Below, one piece after another: positions 21,576-31,700 of a stretch of DNA of 64,000 nt. A program made the translations under genes and the position numbers. The DNA is from Leishmania infantum JPCM5 (Eukaryota; Euglenozoa; Kinetoplastea; Trypanosomatida; Trypanosomatidae). The notes under the pieces were generated by a model. The model saw only the letters and a list, made by a program, of their open reading frames with translations, ran no database searches and had not been told where the DNA came from. The stretch lies in NCBI RefSeq assembly GCF_000002875.2, contig NC_009409.2, forward strand, positions 231,043 to 295,042, in the 5' to 3' direction. Each line of letters begins with the position of its first letter. Within the stretch, counting starts at the first letter, position 1.

Positions 21576-22415
21576 CTACTTCGTGGTCACTTTCTTCTGT
21601 GACTTCTCCGCTTTCGTCTTGTTCACTGGCTTCTTCCGCAGGGCAACGCGTGGTCTGTCAGGCTCTGCGCACGAAGGAACAAAATCGGAAGCAACACGCA
21701 TGGGCTTCTTCTGCTGTGGTTTAAAAACGTACGGCCCGTGATACGACGGATGAGGATGCTTTCTGTGCTCCTCTTCGATTTGCTTCCTCTTGTTGTCGGC
21801 CGAAGCGGGGAAGACGACCTGTGTACCATCGCCATAAAAGAGATTGTGGTACGTGCCCTCGGCCAGGGCTCGCTCGGGATGCTCCTTCTTGAACCGCTCA
21901 GCGTTGTACGGAAGCATCAGTGGCACACCTGGATCAACGTACGCGCGCTGCTCTTCCCAAGTGCGAGGAGGTCCCTCTGGCGTGGGAATAGTCCAGTGTG
22001 GCCGGACTGCTTTGTTCCACACGACTGTCTTTGCGCGTTGCATGGAGGCGTAGTTCGTAACGTAGCTGGGAACTTCGGAAAAAAGGCTCTGCTCCATCGC
22101 AATAATATCCTTGCAGATGTCCACAGCATTTCGACAAACTTCTTCATCCTCGCGGCCAAAAGCGCTCAGTCCTCGAATAACAGACATGTAGCCTTCATCC
22201 ACCTCTCGTGCAGCCATCTTGAAAACATGGGGGTTCGACAGATCATCGCCCGCTGCCGCGGGCTCACGCTCTCCACCAGAAAGCGCTCCCTCTTCCGCAG
22301 CTTCATCCAGAACGGAAACAGCCACCTGAGGGTCTCTCGGTGCGCCGTTCTCCTCCATCGCTACGAACGTCTCGGGGTCCTCCACTGGCTGGTTTTCGGC
22401 TTCCACAGAAGTCAT
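21576..22415 (-). CDS. Hypothetical protein, 279 aa
   Basis: Intact frame from ATG (MTSVEAENQPVEDPE). It has an acidic, Ala/Glu-rich N-terminus (residues 1-60), a central region that looks folded and rich in aromatic and Pro residues (for example VWNKAVRPHWTIPTPEGPP and YNAERFKKEHPERALAEGTYHNLFYGDGTQVVFP, about 130-205), and a Lys-rich tail (RKKPVNKTKAEKSQKK). It has no membrane segment or signal peptide. Codon use and direction match its neighbours, so it is very likely a real gene. I do not recognise the family. Confidence 0.85.
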   Translation of the reverse strand: MTSVEAENQPVEDPETFVAMEENGAPRDPQVAVSVLDEAAEEGALSGGEREPAAAGDDLSNPHVFKMAAREVDEGYMSVIRGLSAFGREDEEVCRNAVDICKDIIAMEQSLFSEVPSYVTNYASMQRAKTVVWNKAVRPHWTIPTPEGPPRTWEEQRAYVDPGVPLMLPYNAERFKKEHPERALAEGTYHNLFYGDGTQVVFPASADNKRKQIEEEHRKHPHPSYHGPYVFKPQQKKPMRVASDFVPSCAEPDRPRVALRKKPVNKTKAEKSQKKVTTK

Positions 22416-22927
22416 TTTTAGACGACTCTTCGCTTTCGATGCGCGTGTACTTCGTTAGGTGTGCTCGATGGCTTTTCAAGCCGCTCTAGACTTTGACCCT
22501 GACAAGAATAAAAAAAACATGCGTTGGTGCGTGTTGTCAGGAGTGAAATCGAAGGCGTTCCACAGGTGGAGAGAAAGCAGTCAGAGAAAACCGGAGAGGA
22601 GATACGGAGAGATACATATCATGCTCTTTTTCCCTTTTCTCCCACTTTTTGGAAGCATGGAGTCTCATATTCCTCTCTCTATTTACAGGATTGCGCTGAG
22701 ATTGACGAAATGACTTCATCGTTGACGCACGCATAGACAAAGAAAAACGTTTTTGACCCTGTAGGCGAGTATGCTGCTTACACTGCTCACCCCCGTACGG
22801 CTGTTTGTCAACGCGAAAAGCTAGTAGGAGAGCCAAAGGGGTACAAAGCCTAGTTTAGTCGCTTCTGCTTCACGGATGCTCCTGGCAGAGTTGAAAACCG
22901 AAAACAAAAGGATAGACTGTCTAAAGC
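22416..22927. other. Spacer between two hypothetical genes
   Basis: No gene seen in about 510 bases. The sequence is of mixed composition with short A/T tracts. Confidence 0.5.
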
Positions 22928-23479
22928 TCAGCGGCTTCTCATCTCAATGAACAGCGTCATGTCGTCTGCTTGAACATCATATTTGGAAAAGTGATCTGTA
23001 AGAGGCCGGAGTTTGGGTGTTTGGCTGTGAAATGGGGCACGGTACCGGTGGCGCTGCTGCCTGGTCTTCTCTCGAAATCTACGCTCGTTAAGGATCGCGT
23101 TGATGGTATCGCTCTTTTTCCGTCCCAGGTACGTCTGCACATCTGCGATACGCGCCCTCCACATACGCTCCCGTTTTTCTTCAGCGTCTCTGCCATGTAG
23201 CCTATCGGGTAGCATGTTGTCATGTTTACAGCTCTTGTGCGCCGCAAGCGCGCCTGTGGTCGATGAAGCATGGTCAACCTCGAAGCTGTTCGCCAACATC
23301 TCGTGGTCCTCTGTGCTGTCACCAATGCGCGATAAGAGCTGCTCGATTTCTTGAATTTGATCTTTTGAGAACATCTCTTCCTGGAATGGATTTGCAGAAA
23401 TATCATCGTCGCCGATATTCGAATGGTGCTCTGGTTTTCGGTGCGATGCCGGAGAGGAAAAGTCTCCTCTGCGATCCAT
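22928..23479 (-). CDS. Hypothetical protein, 183 aa; first gene of the minus-strand cluster
   Basis: The start is taken at the ATG for MDRRGDFSSPASHRK. The upstream in-frame extension to 23587 is hydrophobic and unconvincing. The N-terminal half is acidic and contains a short amphipathic helix (KDQIQEIEQLLSRIGD, about 39-54). The C-terminal half is basic (KREEMWRARIADVQTYLGRKK...FREKTRQQRHRYRAPF). It ends in DVQADDMTLFIEMRSR. The two-part charge pattern is typical of small scaffold or adaptor proteins, but there is no recognisable domain. It is the gene closest to the strand switch on this side. Confidence 0.72.
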   Translation of the reverse strand: MDRRGDFSSPASHRKPEHHSNIGDDDISANPFQEEMFSKDQIQEIEQLLSRIGDSTEDHEMLANSFEVDHASSTTGALAAHKSCKHDNMLPDRLHGRDAEEKRERMWRARIADVQTYLGRKKSDTINAILNERRFREKTRQQRHRYRAPFHSQTPKLRPLTDHFSKYDVQADDMTLFIEMRSR

Positions 23480-24872
23480 TCCCCATAGCCAGCTGTGATG
23501 GAAGCATGAGGGAAGAAGGTGGAGGCGTGAGGAGCCAAGGTTCAAAAAAATGCAATGAGGAAAGAGCAGAGTGCATTTTTGTTTCACGTACTCCTTTGAT
23601 TCAAGGAAACTACTTTCGATGTCAGACGGAGCGGTTTTTCATTGCGAGTCAGAGACCTTGTTGCCGTGCTAGCGGGGTCAAGGAGACCGGTTGTGTGCTT
23701 ATTTTCAAGTGCACTCCTGTAATCCAGGTGCTCTGACGGAGAATGCCCCCCCCCCCTATTCTTCTTTTCAGCGACACGGCGCAGCAATTAAGACCCAAAT
23801 TGCAACGAAAGGCAGCTGGCAGAAGATTATGAGGGGGGGGCTCTGCAGAAATCCATCACCTCTCCTGTCCGGCATCGGTGACTTGCACATCAGCCTTGAC
23901 TCAGCGGAGTGTGACTCAGCACACCTTCTTTTTGCGCATGGCTTTCGCATCCGCTTATAAGTGGGCTCGCAGCTGTTTCTCCAGCAAACGCGACACTGCT
24001 TGATTTTCTGTCAGTTACGCCAGGACACCGAGAAGTCTTGCACCTGTCCCTGGCAAGCCACCCGTGTGCTACTCGGCCTTTGCTCCACGAATGCCTTACT
24101 TGTGGGGCGTCATGGGCAAGCACAACCTTCCTGTAAAGGCCGTATTGATGTGGAGGCCATCGATGTCGAAAGAGATAGCAAGTGCCTTCTCAGGCGTCGA
24201 CATCGACTCAGTTTTTCGGCACAACATGAAAACCAAAAGCGCTTCTCCTAGGATTTCAAGACGCACCTGGCAGCAGAACGGGGGCAACTTTTAGAAAAGT
24301 TTCCCTCTTCACAAAGTTTTTTTTCTTGTTCTCATGCCGGTAACTATCTTCTTGTGTTTGTCTTGTGTAACATTATCCCTCCTACATGCCTGAGAATAGC
24401 TGCTTCTGCTGAGCTCCCGCTCTTAACTTCTTCCGTAGAGCAAGAGTGGCAATGGCAGCATGTGAAAGTAATCATAATAAACATGGAAGCATACCAATGA
24501 GAGCCTTTGGCAATTTATCTGTGTCCTGTAGCTTCCACCTCAATAAAAAGGGGGAAAAAGAGGCACACCAGCGTAAACCTGTTTTGGTTTCAACACTTTC
24601 TCTCTCTTGATCTCGAATCCACTAGCGACAGCAGCATAAAGGTCATAATGGAAGAAAAAGAAGGAGAGCACTTGCATGTTGGATTGTTGCTTGCTTACCC
24701 AACCAAGCTTAACCGGTAAACTCATCATGCACGTGACACTTGCTGCCTGAGAGAAGGAAGAACACGAAGTACAGTCTCTGTTTACAATGCAAAGCATTCA
24801 GACTCCGTCGCCTAGCCGCTATGTGATACACCACACGACTTCATTCATTCTTCCTTTACGCCTTTCCGCACT

Positions 24873-24898
24873 AATATATATATATATATATATATATT
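24873..24898. repeat. (TA)n microsatellite before the first eIF5A gene
   Basis: Alternating TA run of about 25 bases, followed directly by the pyrimidine tract that serves the first eIF5A gene. Confidence 0.9.
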
Positions 24899-24899
24899 A

Positions 24900-24942
24900 T
24901 TTTTCTCCCTCCTCTTCCTTGGTTGCGCAATTATTTTGGCAG
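24900..24942 (+). promoter_or_regulatory. Candidate polypyrimidine tract and trans-splice acceptor for eIF5A copy 1
   Basis: TTTTCTCCCTCCTCTTCCTT at about 24901-24920 is followed by the AG at 24941-24942, 25 bases before the ATG at 24968 with no intervening ATG. Spliced-leader addition here would give a very short 5' UTR. Confidence 0.6.
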
Positions 24943-24967
24943 CCGCTCATTTTCTTCATTTAACACG

Positions 24968-25468
24968 ATGTCTGACGAGGACCATGACTTTTCGCACCAG
25001 GGAGGCGGCGACAACGCGTCAAAGACGTATCCCTTGCCCGCTGGCGCCCTGAAGAAGGGTGGCTACGTGTGCATCAACGGCCGTCCGTGCAAGGTGATCG
25101 ACCTGTCCGTGTCGAAGACCGGCAAGCACGGTCACGCTAAGGTGAGCATTGTTGCGACCGACATTTTCACTGGAAACCGCCTTGAGGATCAGGCCCCGTC
25201 CACGCACAATGTAGAGGTGCCGTTTGTGAAGACCTTCACATACAGCGTGTTGGATATCCAGCCCAACGAAGATCCCTCTCTTCCATCTCATTTGTCGCTG
25301 ATGGACGATGAGGGCGAGAGCCGCGAGGATCTCGATATGCCCCCGGACGTGGCCCTGGCAACTCAAATCAAGGAGCAGTTCGACTCCGGCAAGGAGGTGC
25401 TAGTTGTGGTTGTGTCTGCAATGGGCACTGAGCAGGTGCTGCAGACGAAGAATGCTGCGGAGAAGTAG
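24968..25468 (+). CDS. EIF5A: Eukaryotic translation initiation factor 5A, copy 1 (166 aa)
   Basis: eIF5A binds the ribosome between the P and E sites and relieves stalling, notably at polyproline, and needs hypusine. The hypusination loop [11 protein letters not shown] is present with the target lysine at residue 53. The N-terminal SH3-like domain (about 20-88) and C-terminal OB fold (about 89-166) are complete. The length is slightly above the usual 155-160 because of an acidic, Gly-rich N-terminus ([15 protein letters not shown]). Trypanosomatids make hypusine from trypanothione-linked spermidine, so the gene ties translation to polyamine metabolism (family knowledge). The coding sequence is identical to copies 2 and 3, but its 5' flank is unique. 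Confidence 0.98.
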   Translation: MSDEDHDFSHQGGGDNASKTYPLPAGALKKGGYVCINGRPCKVIDLSVSKTGKHGHAKVSIVATDIFTGNRLEDQAPSTHNVEVPFVKTFTYSVLDIQPNEDPSLPSHLSLMDDEGESREDLDMPPDVALATQIKEQFDSGKEVLVVVVSAMGTEQVLQTKNAAEK

Positions 25469-25860
25469 ACTTTTGATGGCACTGTTTTTCTTTACTTTTA
25501 TTTCTCTCAAAACATCAGAAGCAGTAATGTAAATATTCATTTTGTTTCAGCGCTCGTGCCAAACATCACGCGCTTGTTCAAGAGGCTATGCGAAGTGATC
25601 ATTGCCGTTTTTTTTTTCCTCAGCGTAAGCGGTGCATATGCTCAAAATGCATGTGCTTGTGGAAAATCAAGGCAACTTTGCATCTCCTGTTGAGAGTTCT
25701 AGTCCAGCAATCTATCCATGGCCTTTTCTTCTTTGGGATACTTTTATCGCGATGCTTTGCGCTTCGTCTCTACCCCTTCTGTATCCTACAAAAATATCAT
25801 AACGCCGATTATGTGCTCGATGCGCTGCTTCGAATAGCTCTGTTTTCTTCATTTAACACG
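25469..25860 (+). other. eIF5A intergenic repeat 1-2 with candidate splice acceptors
   Basis: This 392-bp spacer is identical to 26362-26753. A strong T10-CCTCAG acceptor ends at 25623, but using it would place several upstream ATGs in the leader, including one at 25651 in frame with eIF5A (a 70-residue extension). A second candidate, a pyrimidine stretch at about 25768-25792 with AG at 25836-25837, leaves a 23-base leader without ATG, much like copy 1. I consider the second more likely for the mature mRNA. Confidence 0.55.
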
Positions 25861-26361
25861 ATGTCTGACGAGGACCATGACTTTTCGCACCAGGGAGGCG
25901 GCGACAACGCGTCAAAGACGTATCCCTTGCCCGCTGGCGCCCTGAAGAAGGGTGGCTACGTGTGCATCAACGGCCGTCCGTGCAAGGTGATCGACCTGTC
26001 CGTGTCGAAGACCGGCAAGCACGGTCACGCTAAGGTGAGCATTGTTGCGACCGACATTTTCACTGGAAACCGCCTTGAGGATCAGGCCCCGTCCACGCAC
26101 AATGTAGAGGTGCCGTTTGTGAAGACCTTCACATACAGCGTGTTGGATATCCAGCCCAACGAAGATCCCTCTCTTCCATCTCATTTGTCGCTGATGGACG
26201 ATGAGGGCGAGAGCCGCGAGGATCTCGATATGCCCCCGGACGTGGCCCTGGCAACTCAAATCAAGGAGCAGTTCGACTCCGGCAAGGAGGTGCTAGTTGT
26301 GGTTGTGTCTGCAATGGGCACTGAGCAGGTGCTGCAGACGAAGAATGCTGCGGAGAAGTAG
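25861..26361 (+). CDS. EIF5A: Eukaryotic translation initiation factor 5A, copy 2 (166 aa)
   Basis: Identical in coding sequence to copy 1, including the hypusine loop with Lys53 and the TAG stop. Both flanks are repeat-unit spacer. The frame is open upstream to an ATG at 25588, which would add 91 residues (Phe/Cys/Leu-rich, unlike any eIF5A). I take this as chance openness of the spacer and start at MSDEDH. Confidence 0.97.
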   Translation: MSDEDHDFSHQGGGDNASKTYPLPAGALKKGGYVCINGRPCKVIDLSVSKTGKHGHAKVSIVATDIFTGNRLEDQAPSTHNVEVPFVKTFTYSVLDIQPNEDPSLPSHLSLMDDEGESREDLDMPPDVALATQIKEQFDSGKEVLVVVVSAMGTEQVLQTKNAAEK

Positions 26362-26753
26362 ACTTTTGATGGCACTGTTTTTCTTTACTTTTATTTCTCT
26401 CAAAACATCAGAAGCAGTAATGTAAATATTCATTTTGTTTCAGCGCTCGTGCCAAACATCACGCGCTTGTTCAAGAGGCTATGCGAAGTGATCATTGCCG
26501 TTTTTTTTTTCCTCAGCGTAAGCGGTGCATATGCTCAAAATGCATGTGCTTGTGGAAAATCAAGGCAACTTTGCATCTCCTGTTGAGAGTTCTAGTCCAG
26601 CAATCTATCCATGGCCTTTTCTTCTTTGGGATACTTTTATCGCGATGCTTTGCGCTTCGTCTCTACCCCTTCTGTATCCTACAAAAATATCATAACGCCG
26701 ATTATGTGCTCGATGCGCTGCTTCGAATAGCTCTGTTTTCTTCATTTAACACG
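26362..26753 (+). other. eIF5A intergenic repeat 2-3
   Basis: Copy of the 25469-25860 spacer. The equivalent candidate acceptors are the AG at 26515-26516, after T10-CC, and the AG at 26729-26730. Confidence 0.55.
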
Positions 26754-27254
26754 ATGTCTGACGAGGACCATGACTTTTCGCACCAGGGAGGCGGCGACAA
26801 CGCGTCAAAGACGTATCCCTTGCCCGCTGGCGCCCTGAAGAAGGGTGGCTACGTGTGCATCAACGGCCGTCCGTGCAAGGTGATCGACCTGTCCGTGTCG
26901 AAGACCGGCAAGCACGGTCACGCTAAGGTGAGCATTGTTGCGACCGACATTTTCACTGGAAACCGCCTTGAGGATCAGGCCCCGTCCACGCACAATGTAG
27001 AGGTGCCGTTTGTGAAGACCTTCACATACAGCGTGTTGGATATCCAGCCCAACGAAGATCCCTCTCTTCCATCTCATTTGTCGCTGATGGACGATGAGGG
27101 CGAGAGCCGCGAGGATCTCGATATGCCCCCGGACGTGGCCCTGGCAACTCAAATCAAGGAGCAGTTCGACTCCGGCAAGGAGGTGCTAGTTGTGGTTGTG
27201 TCTGCAATGGGCACTGAGCAGGTGCTGCAGACGAAGAATGCTGCGGAGAAGTGA
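26754..27254 (+). CDS. EIF5A: Eukaryotic translation initiation factor 5A, copy 3 (166 aa)
   Basis: Identical protein, including the hypusine-site Lys53. The stop codon is TGA rather than TAG, because repeat identity ends exactly at the last sense codon. The 3' flank is therefore unique to this copy and carries a SIDER-like element within 100-530 bases of the stop, so this copy's mRNA could be controlled differently although the protein is the same. Confidence 0.97.
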   Translation: MSDEDHDFSHQGGGDNASKTYPLPAGALKKGGYVCINGRPCKVIDLSVSKTGKHGHAKVSIVATDIFTGNRLEDQAPSTHNVEVPFVKTFTYSVLDIQPNEDPSLPSHLSLMDDEGESREDLDMPPDVALATQIKEQFDSGKEVLVVVVSAMGTEQVLQTKNAAEK

Positions 27255-27344
27255 TGGAAGTATCCTCCGGATGTTTTCATCATGAAAAGCAAAGCCAATT
27301 TTTTTTGTAAATACTAACACAATTCGACCCCAATGAATGACAAC

Positions 27345-27784
27345 ACGTCAGCGTGGTGCCCATGCTGCAGTGCCCACTCCCGGAGGGCAAGCAGCCATCC
27401 TATTCCTGTCAATGCCGAGTCACTTGCGATGGTGTAAGGGTCGAGTGGCTACGAAGTGGGAAATGCAGACATAGCTGCAACAAGCAACACGCTTGCGCCA
27501 CCCACATGATGGTCAGAGTGCCCACGTAGCTCGAGCGCAGCCCACCCGGTCCTCGCTGCCTGCCGGTGGTGGTGGGGGAGCCTCAGCCACCTCGAGGGAC
27601 ATGCACCAGGCGGCAACCGGCCTCACTGGGGGCGGCTGTGAGGCCGCCCTGCCCAGCGGGTGGGTGGGTAGGGTGTGGGGCAGAGGCCGTGCTCAAATGA
27701 GAGGAACGGCAGTGCTGTGATGCGTGCCTTCGGCGGCTTCGAACCGCGCGGATGGGGCCTGTGATCGGTCGGGGTAGTGTGGAG
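27345..27784 (+). mobile_element. SIDER-like degenerate retroposon, copy B
   Basis: 27487-27784 matches 18075-18372 over 298 bases without gaps and with about two mismatches. The preceding part (about 27345-27486) matches only patchily. It is oriented in the direction of transcription and lies in the probable 3' UTR of the last eIF5A gene, the usual SIDER position. SIDER2 elements in Leishmania 3' UTRs have been linked to mRNA instability (established knowledge). Assignment to the family is inferred from size, composition and location. Confidence 0.6.
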
Positions 27785-28503
27785 CTGAGCACGTGTTCTG
27801 TGGCGGAATGGGCACGTTGAGAGGGGGGGAAAAGCTGATTTGCAGGTAAAGTGAAAGGACGAAAGAAACAAAAAAGAAATCAGATTTTTTTTTCTTTGTC
27901 ATTCAGGTAAACACGTACAGACATTGGAGCATGCCTGAACACGGCTTCTGGCAACAGGTAATTATCCTGTATCGAATTTTTTCCCGGTCGAGGAGTATGG
28001 GCTTTACCTTGCCTCGTTCGTGTGTGTGTCGCCAGATGCTGCACTGTGAGGAAGCTGTTCGGCACGTGATTACGCATGAGCAAATGTCTTGCAGGAAAGA
28101 GAAGGCGTGAGCTCGTTTTTCCCACGCTGAGGCAAGATTTATCAATGACGTTTCGAATGCCTGCAGATTGTTCGAAAGTGGTGCTGCCGATGTTGCCGTG
28201 AAGCGGCTGGGATGATTGCAGCCACAGCCTTGAAAAACGAGGCAACAACGATCTAGAAAGGTGCACACGAGGCTGACTTGGGTTAGAATTTGGAGATGAA
28301 TGCGTTTTAGTTGACGCCAGTTTTGGTAATGCGACTAGTCCTCTTTTCTGGCTCTTTTTTCTCTGAATTGCGGGCTGGTGACAAATCAATCCAGCGTGTC
28401 GTTTTCGGCTGCGTTAGTGTTCCACACACGTGATAATCGTAGCGCACGCTGCCTGGTAGCTCGATTCAATTACGACAAGTGTTTTCTGCTCTCGTGGCTC
28501 GCC

Positions 28504-28505
<2 letters not shown>

Positions 28506-28534
<29 letters not shown>
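28506..28534. repeat. (AC)n microsatellite
   Basis: AC run of about 29 bases in the 5' flank of the SNF2-family gene. Confidence 0.9.
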
Positions 28535-28536
<2 letters not shown>

Positions 28537-28745
28537 GGTCGTTTCCTTTTGCACATGTGGGGCACCAGCGGTGCCTGTGATTTACTTTTCTGTGAACTGA
28601 AGCTCTTCGTGAGGGGAGACGCAAACGGCCGGTGACCTCAGAGCTAACGTACACAAGCTGCAAGCACCGTCTCCTGGAGACACTCAAAAACGCTGTTGTT
28701 TTCGTAGCACACCCTATTATCTCTGCCGCCGCAGAAGGCTATAAC

Positions 28746-28768
28746 TGCCTTTGTGCTTTCTCCTTCAG
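28746..28768 (+). promoter_or_regulatory. Candidate trans-splice acceptor for the SNF2-family gene
   Basis: CTGCCTTTGTGCTTTCTCCTTCAG ends with AG at 28767-28768, only six bases before the ATG at 28775. An alternative acceptor at 27906 would leave an 870-base leader with many ATGs, which is less likely. Confidence 0.55.
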
Positions 28769-28774
28769 GTAATA

Positions 28775-31700
28775 ATGTCGAACTTCGCCAAACATCCCGA
28801 TCTTACGCTAAACGAGCGGCTGGTTTGGCGGCCAGCGAAGGGCAAGGAGCATGTCTACAACTACATTGTGCAAAAGTCTCCGACGGCCAGGGCACGATGT
28901 CGGAAGTGCTCGCAGCTGATCCCGAAGGGGGAGATGCGAGTAGGTGTGCCCATTCGCCACAACGCAGGCGATAATGGGTGGATCTCTGCGTGGCAGCACC
29001 TTGGCTGCACCCGCATGGAGAGAAGTGAGTCAGAGGACTACAAAAACACCATGCATGGGTTTGCGGCATTGAAGCCAGAGGAACAAGCGCATGTGGTAAA
29101 TGAGGTCAATTCTACGGAGGTGCCAGAGCATCTCAAGCCGCTGGACCCGGAGGACTTGGTGCACCGAGGTAAGATGGAGCAAATGACACCACCGTCGACG
29201 CTGCTGCGGCACCTGTTGCCTTATCAGAAGGAGGGAATGGGGTGGATGGTGCGCCAGGAGGTCGAGTCTCCCGTCAAGGGCGGCATTCTTGCAGACGAGA
29301 TGGGCATGGGCAAAACTATCCAGACCATTGGAATGATGCTCGCGCACCGCATAAACGGTCCCACGCTCGTTGTCTGTCCGGTTAGCTCCATGTTGCAATG
29401 GGAGGCTGAAATCAAGGAGCATGTGGTCCCTGGGTCGCTATCGGTAGTCGTCGTATACCGCACCACAAAGGTGACCAAGGAGGAGCTGGAGAGCGCGGAT
29501 GTTGTCCTCACCACTTACCCAATGCTGGAGCAGGCCTGGCGCGCTCTCATCAACGAGATAAAAGTACCGTGTCCCTATTGTGAGCTGCTCTTCATTCCTC
29601 GTCAGTTGGTGGTGCACAACAAGTACTTCTGTGGTCCGCGCGCCAAGAAGACACAGAAGCAGGCGAAGCGCGAAAAGCACACCACGCCTGCGGCGGCGAG
29701 TAGCTCAAGGGGTGTGCAGTCTGACGAAACCATTCGAAAGGGGTTGCGAACACTCCACGTAGACATGGGTGACGAAGAGGGGGCCGAGGCGGAGGTCAAT
29801 GCGCCCAATACTACGACGGCACATCCACAGCGGAAGCGAGGTCGCAAGGGCGCGGCCAACGTCGAGGATGACCCGGCTGGGAAGGTCAACGGTTGTGGCA
29901 CCCCGGCAGCCAAGAAGGAGAAGCAGGAAGAGTCGGAGAGTAAGGTGGCCAGTGGCTGCCGATCGCCAGCCGAGAAGGCAAATCGAAAGTGCCCCGTCAA
30001 GGCGGAGGATCACAATGATGAGGGGGCCGCTCTGGCTCAAAAAGGCAAGGTGCTCCAGCCAGCTGCGGCTTCGCGGGGGGTTGTTGGACCGATCGGCATG
30101 TACCAGGAACTTATGCGGGAAGCCGGCCGAACCGTGCTCAGTCGCTGGGACGCGGCGAGGAAGGATGACGAGAGCAGCAGCGATGAGGAGGTCGAGGATG
30201 AGTCCAGCGAGGAAAGTAACAGCGACGCATCGAATTTGTCGTACAACTCTGCGGCTGCTGCTGCCGAGGAAGCGGCTGCGGCGGAGCAAGCTTCCAAAGC
30301 CCTGGAGGCGTTCCGCTGCGCCGCTTGCCACTTTCAGCTGCTGCGGTACCCTTTCTGCCCCAGGAATGGCCAGCACCACGTTGTCAGAGAGGAGCTTCGA
30401 GACATCATCGAAAAGGACACTGGCGGCGACGATGTCGACCTCGATGCTTCCATCTTCCACTCCATCAAGTGGGCGCGCGTTATCCTGGACGAGGCGCACC
30501 GCATCAAAGGTCGAACAACGAGCACGGCCCGCTCTGCCTTCGCCTTGGCGGCCGAGTACCGATGGTGCCTCACCGGCACCCCACTACAGAATCGTGTTGG
30601 TGATCTATACAGTCTTCTGCGCTTTTTGCGCATGCGGCCATACGCACACTACTACTGCGAAACGGAAGGCTGCTCGTGCGCCTCGCTCTCGCACCCCTTC
30701 TCGTCCACCTCGCTTCATCAGTGCGTCTTCTGCGGTCATGGACCGCTGCAGCACCACTCCTATTTCAACCGCTACATTCTCAATCCGATCAACCGCTATG
30801 GCTACATCGGAGACGGGCGACGCGGTATGATGATGCTGTCTAACGACGTATTTTCCCGGGCAATGCTGCGCCGCACCAAGGTCGAGCGGGCCGCCGACCT
30901 GCAGCTGCCGTCGTTGACAATCGAGGTGCACTGCATCAAGCTCACGAAGGAGGAGCGTAACTTTTACGAGTCCCTGTACAAGAAGAGCACGGCGGAGTTC
31001 GATACGTTCGTGCACAAGGGCACAGTGCTGCACAACTACGCACACATTTTCCAGCTGCTTAGTCGTCTGCGCCAGGCCCTCGACAACCCACTGCTTGTGA
31101 TGCAGGGCATGGATGTTGGCCCTGTGGTGAACGTCAAGGGAGTGTGCGGCATCTGTGGCGACGGCATCGAGGGCGAGAGCGCTCTGAAGGTGCACCCGTG
31201 CCGGCACCAGTTTCACCGACTTTGTCTCGGCCAATTCCTGGAGAGCGCACCGGACAAGGAGCTCCACTGCCCCACCTGCTTTGTACGAATCAACGTGGAT
31301 CTGCGGCAGTTGCGACAGGATGCGGAGGACGACGATGACGAGGGCGTCGGCGGCTTTGCGGCAGCGTTGCCTCCCGAGCTGGAAGATGAGGTCAACTCTG
31401 AGATCACTGAGGACGACGAGCAGGCGCAAGCGTTGCAGCATGTGGAGAGTAAGGTTAAGCGGCGCACAGCGCACGCCAAGCCGACCAAAAAGGAGCAGCG
31501 CGGCATTTTCGCCCGGCTGGACCCGCAGAAGCCGCTGCACGGCACGAAGCTCGATGCCATCGCTAACTACATAGAGAAAGTTCCGAAAGACGAAAAGGTG
31601 GTTGTCTTCTCGCAGTTTGGCAGCATGCTAGACCTGACGCAGTATTGGCTGCAGCGCCGCTCTATAAGGGCTGTAAAGCTGTGTGGGTCACTGACGTTGA

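Larger units (their letters stand above)
23480..24949. promoter_or_regulatory. Divergent strand-switch region, putative bidirectional transcription start region
   Basis: All genes to the left read leftwards and all genes to the right read rightwards, so this 1.5 kb is a divergent strand switch. In Leishmania such regions are where RNA polymerase II begins polycistronic transcription in both directions, marked by acetylated histone H3 rather than sequence-specific promoters (established knowledge). Seen here: lower GC than the flanks, C11 at 23746-23756, G8 at 23833-23840 and a (TA)n run at about 24873-24898. I find no tRNA or convincing gene. Short plus-strand frames at 23961-24294 start with non-ATG codons or lack gene character. 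Confidence 0.75.
24950..27251 (+). repeat. Tandem array: 893-bp units carrying eIF5A
   Basis: The unit begins at TTTTCTTCATTTAACACG, 18 bases before each ATG. ATGs at 24968, 25861 and 26754 are spaced exactly 893 bp. Units one and two (24950-25842 and 25843-26735) appear identical; the third ends at the last sense codon, after which the stop changes from TAG to TGA and the 3' flank is unrelated. Such identity implies recent duplication or gene conversion. The copy number in the assembly may not equal that in the cell. Confidence 0.93.
27255..28774 (+). other. Spacer between the eIF5A array and the SNF2-family gene
   Basis: About 1.5 kb holding the second long SIDER-like repeat, a T-rich tract with AG at 27905-27906, an AC microsatellite (about 28506-28534) and the acceptor region of the SNF2 gene. 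A minus frame at 27880-28389 opposes local transcription and has no recognisable content; I do not call it. Confidence 0.6.

Noticed and set aside
23961..24294. Short plus-strand frames in the strand-switch region
   Set aside because: One starts with GTG rather than ATG, both are under 100 codons, and neither resembles a known protein.
25588..25860. 91-residue N-terminal extension of eIF5A copies 2 and 3
   Set aside because: It is Phe/Cys-rich, absent before copy 1 and unlike any eIF5A. It reflects an open spacer.
27880..28389. Minus-strand frame of 169 codons
   Set aside because: It opposes the plus-strand cluster, begins within the flank of the repeat and has no recognisable content.
29769..30830. 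Plus-strand frame of 353 codons inside the SNF2-family gene
   Set aside because: It is an out-of-frame Arg/Ser/Pro-rich shadow of a gene with clear motifs in the other frame.
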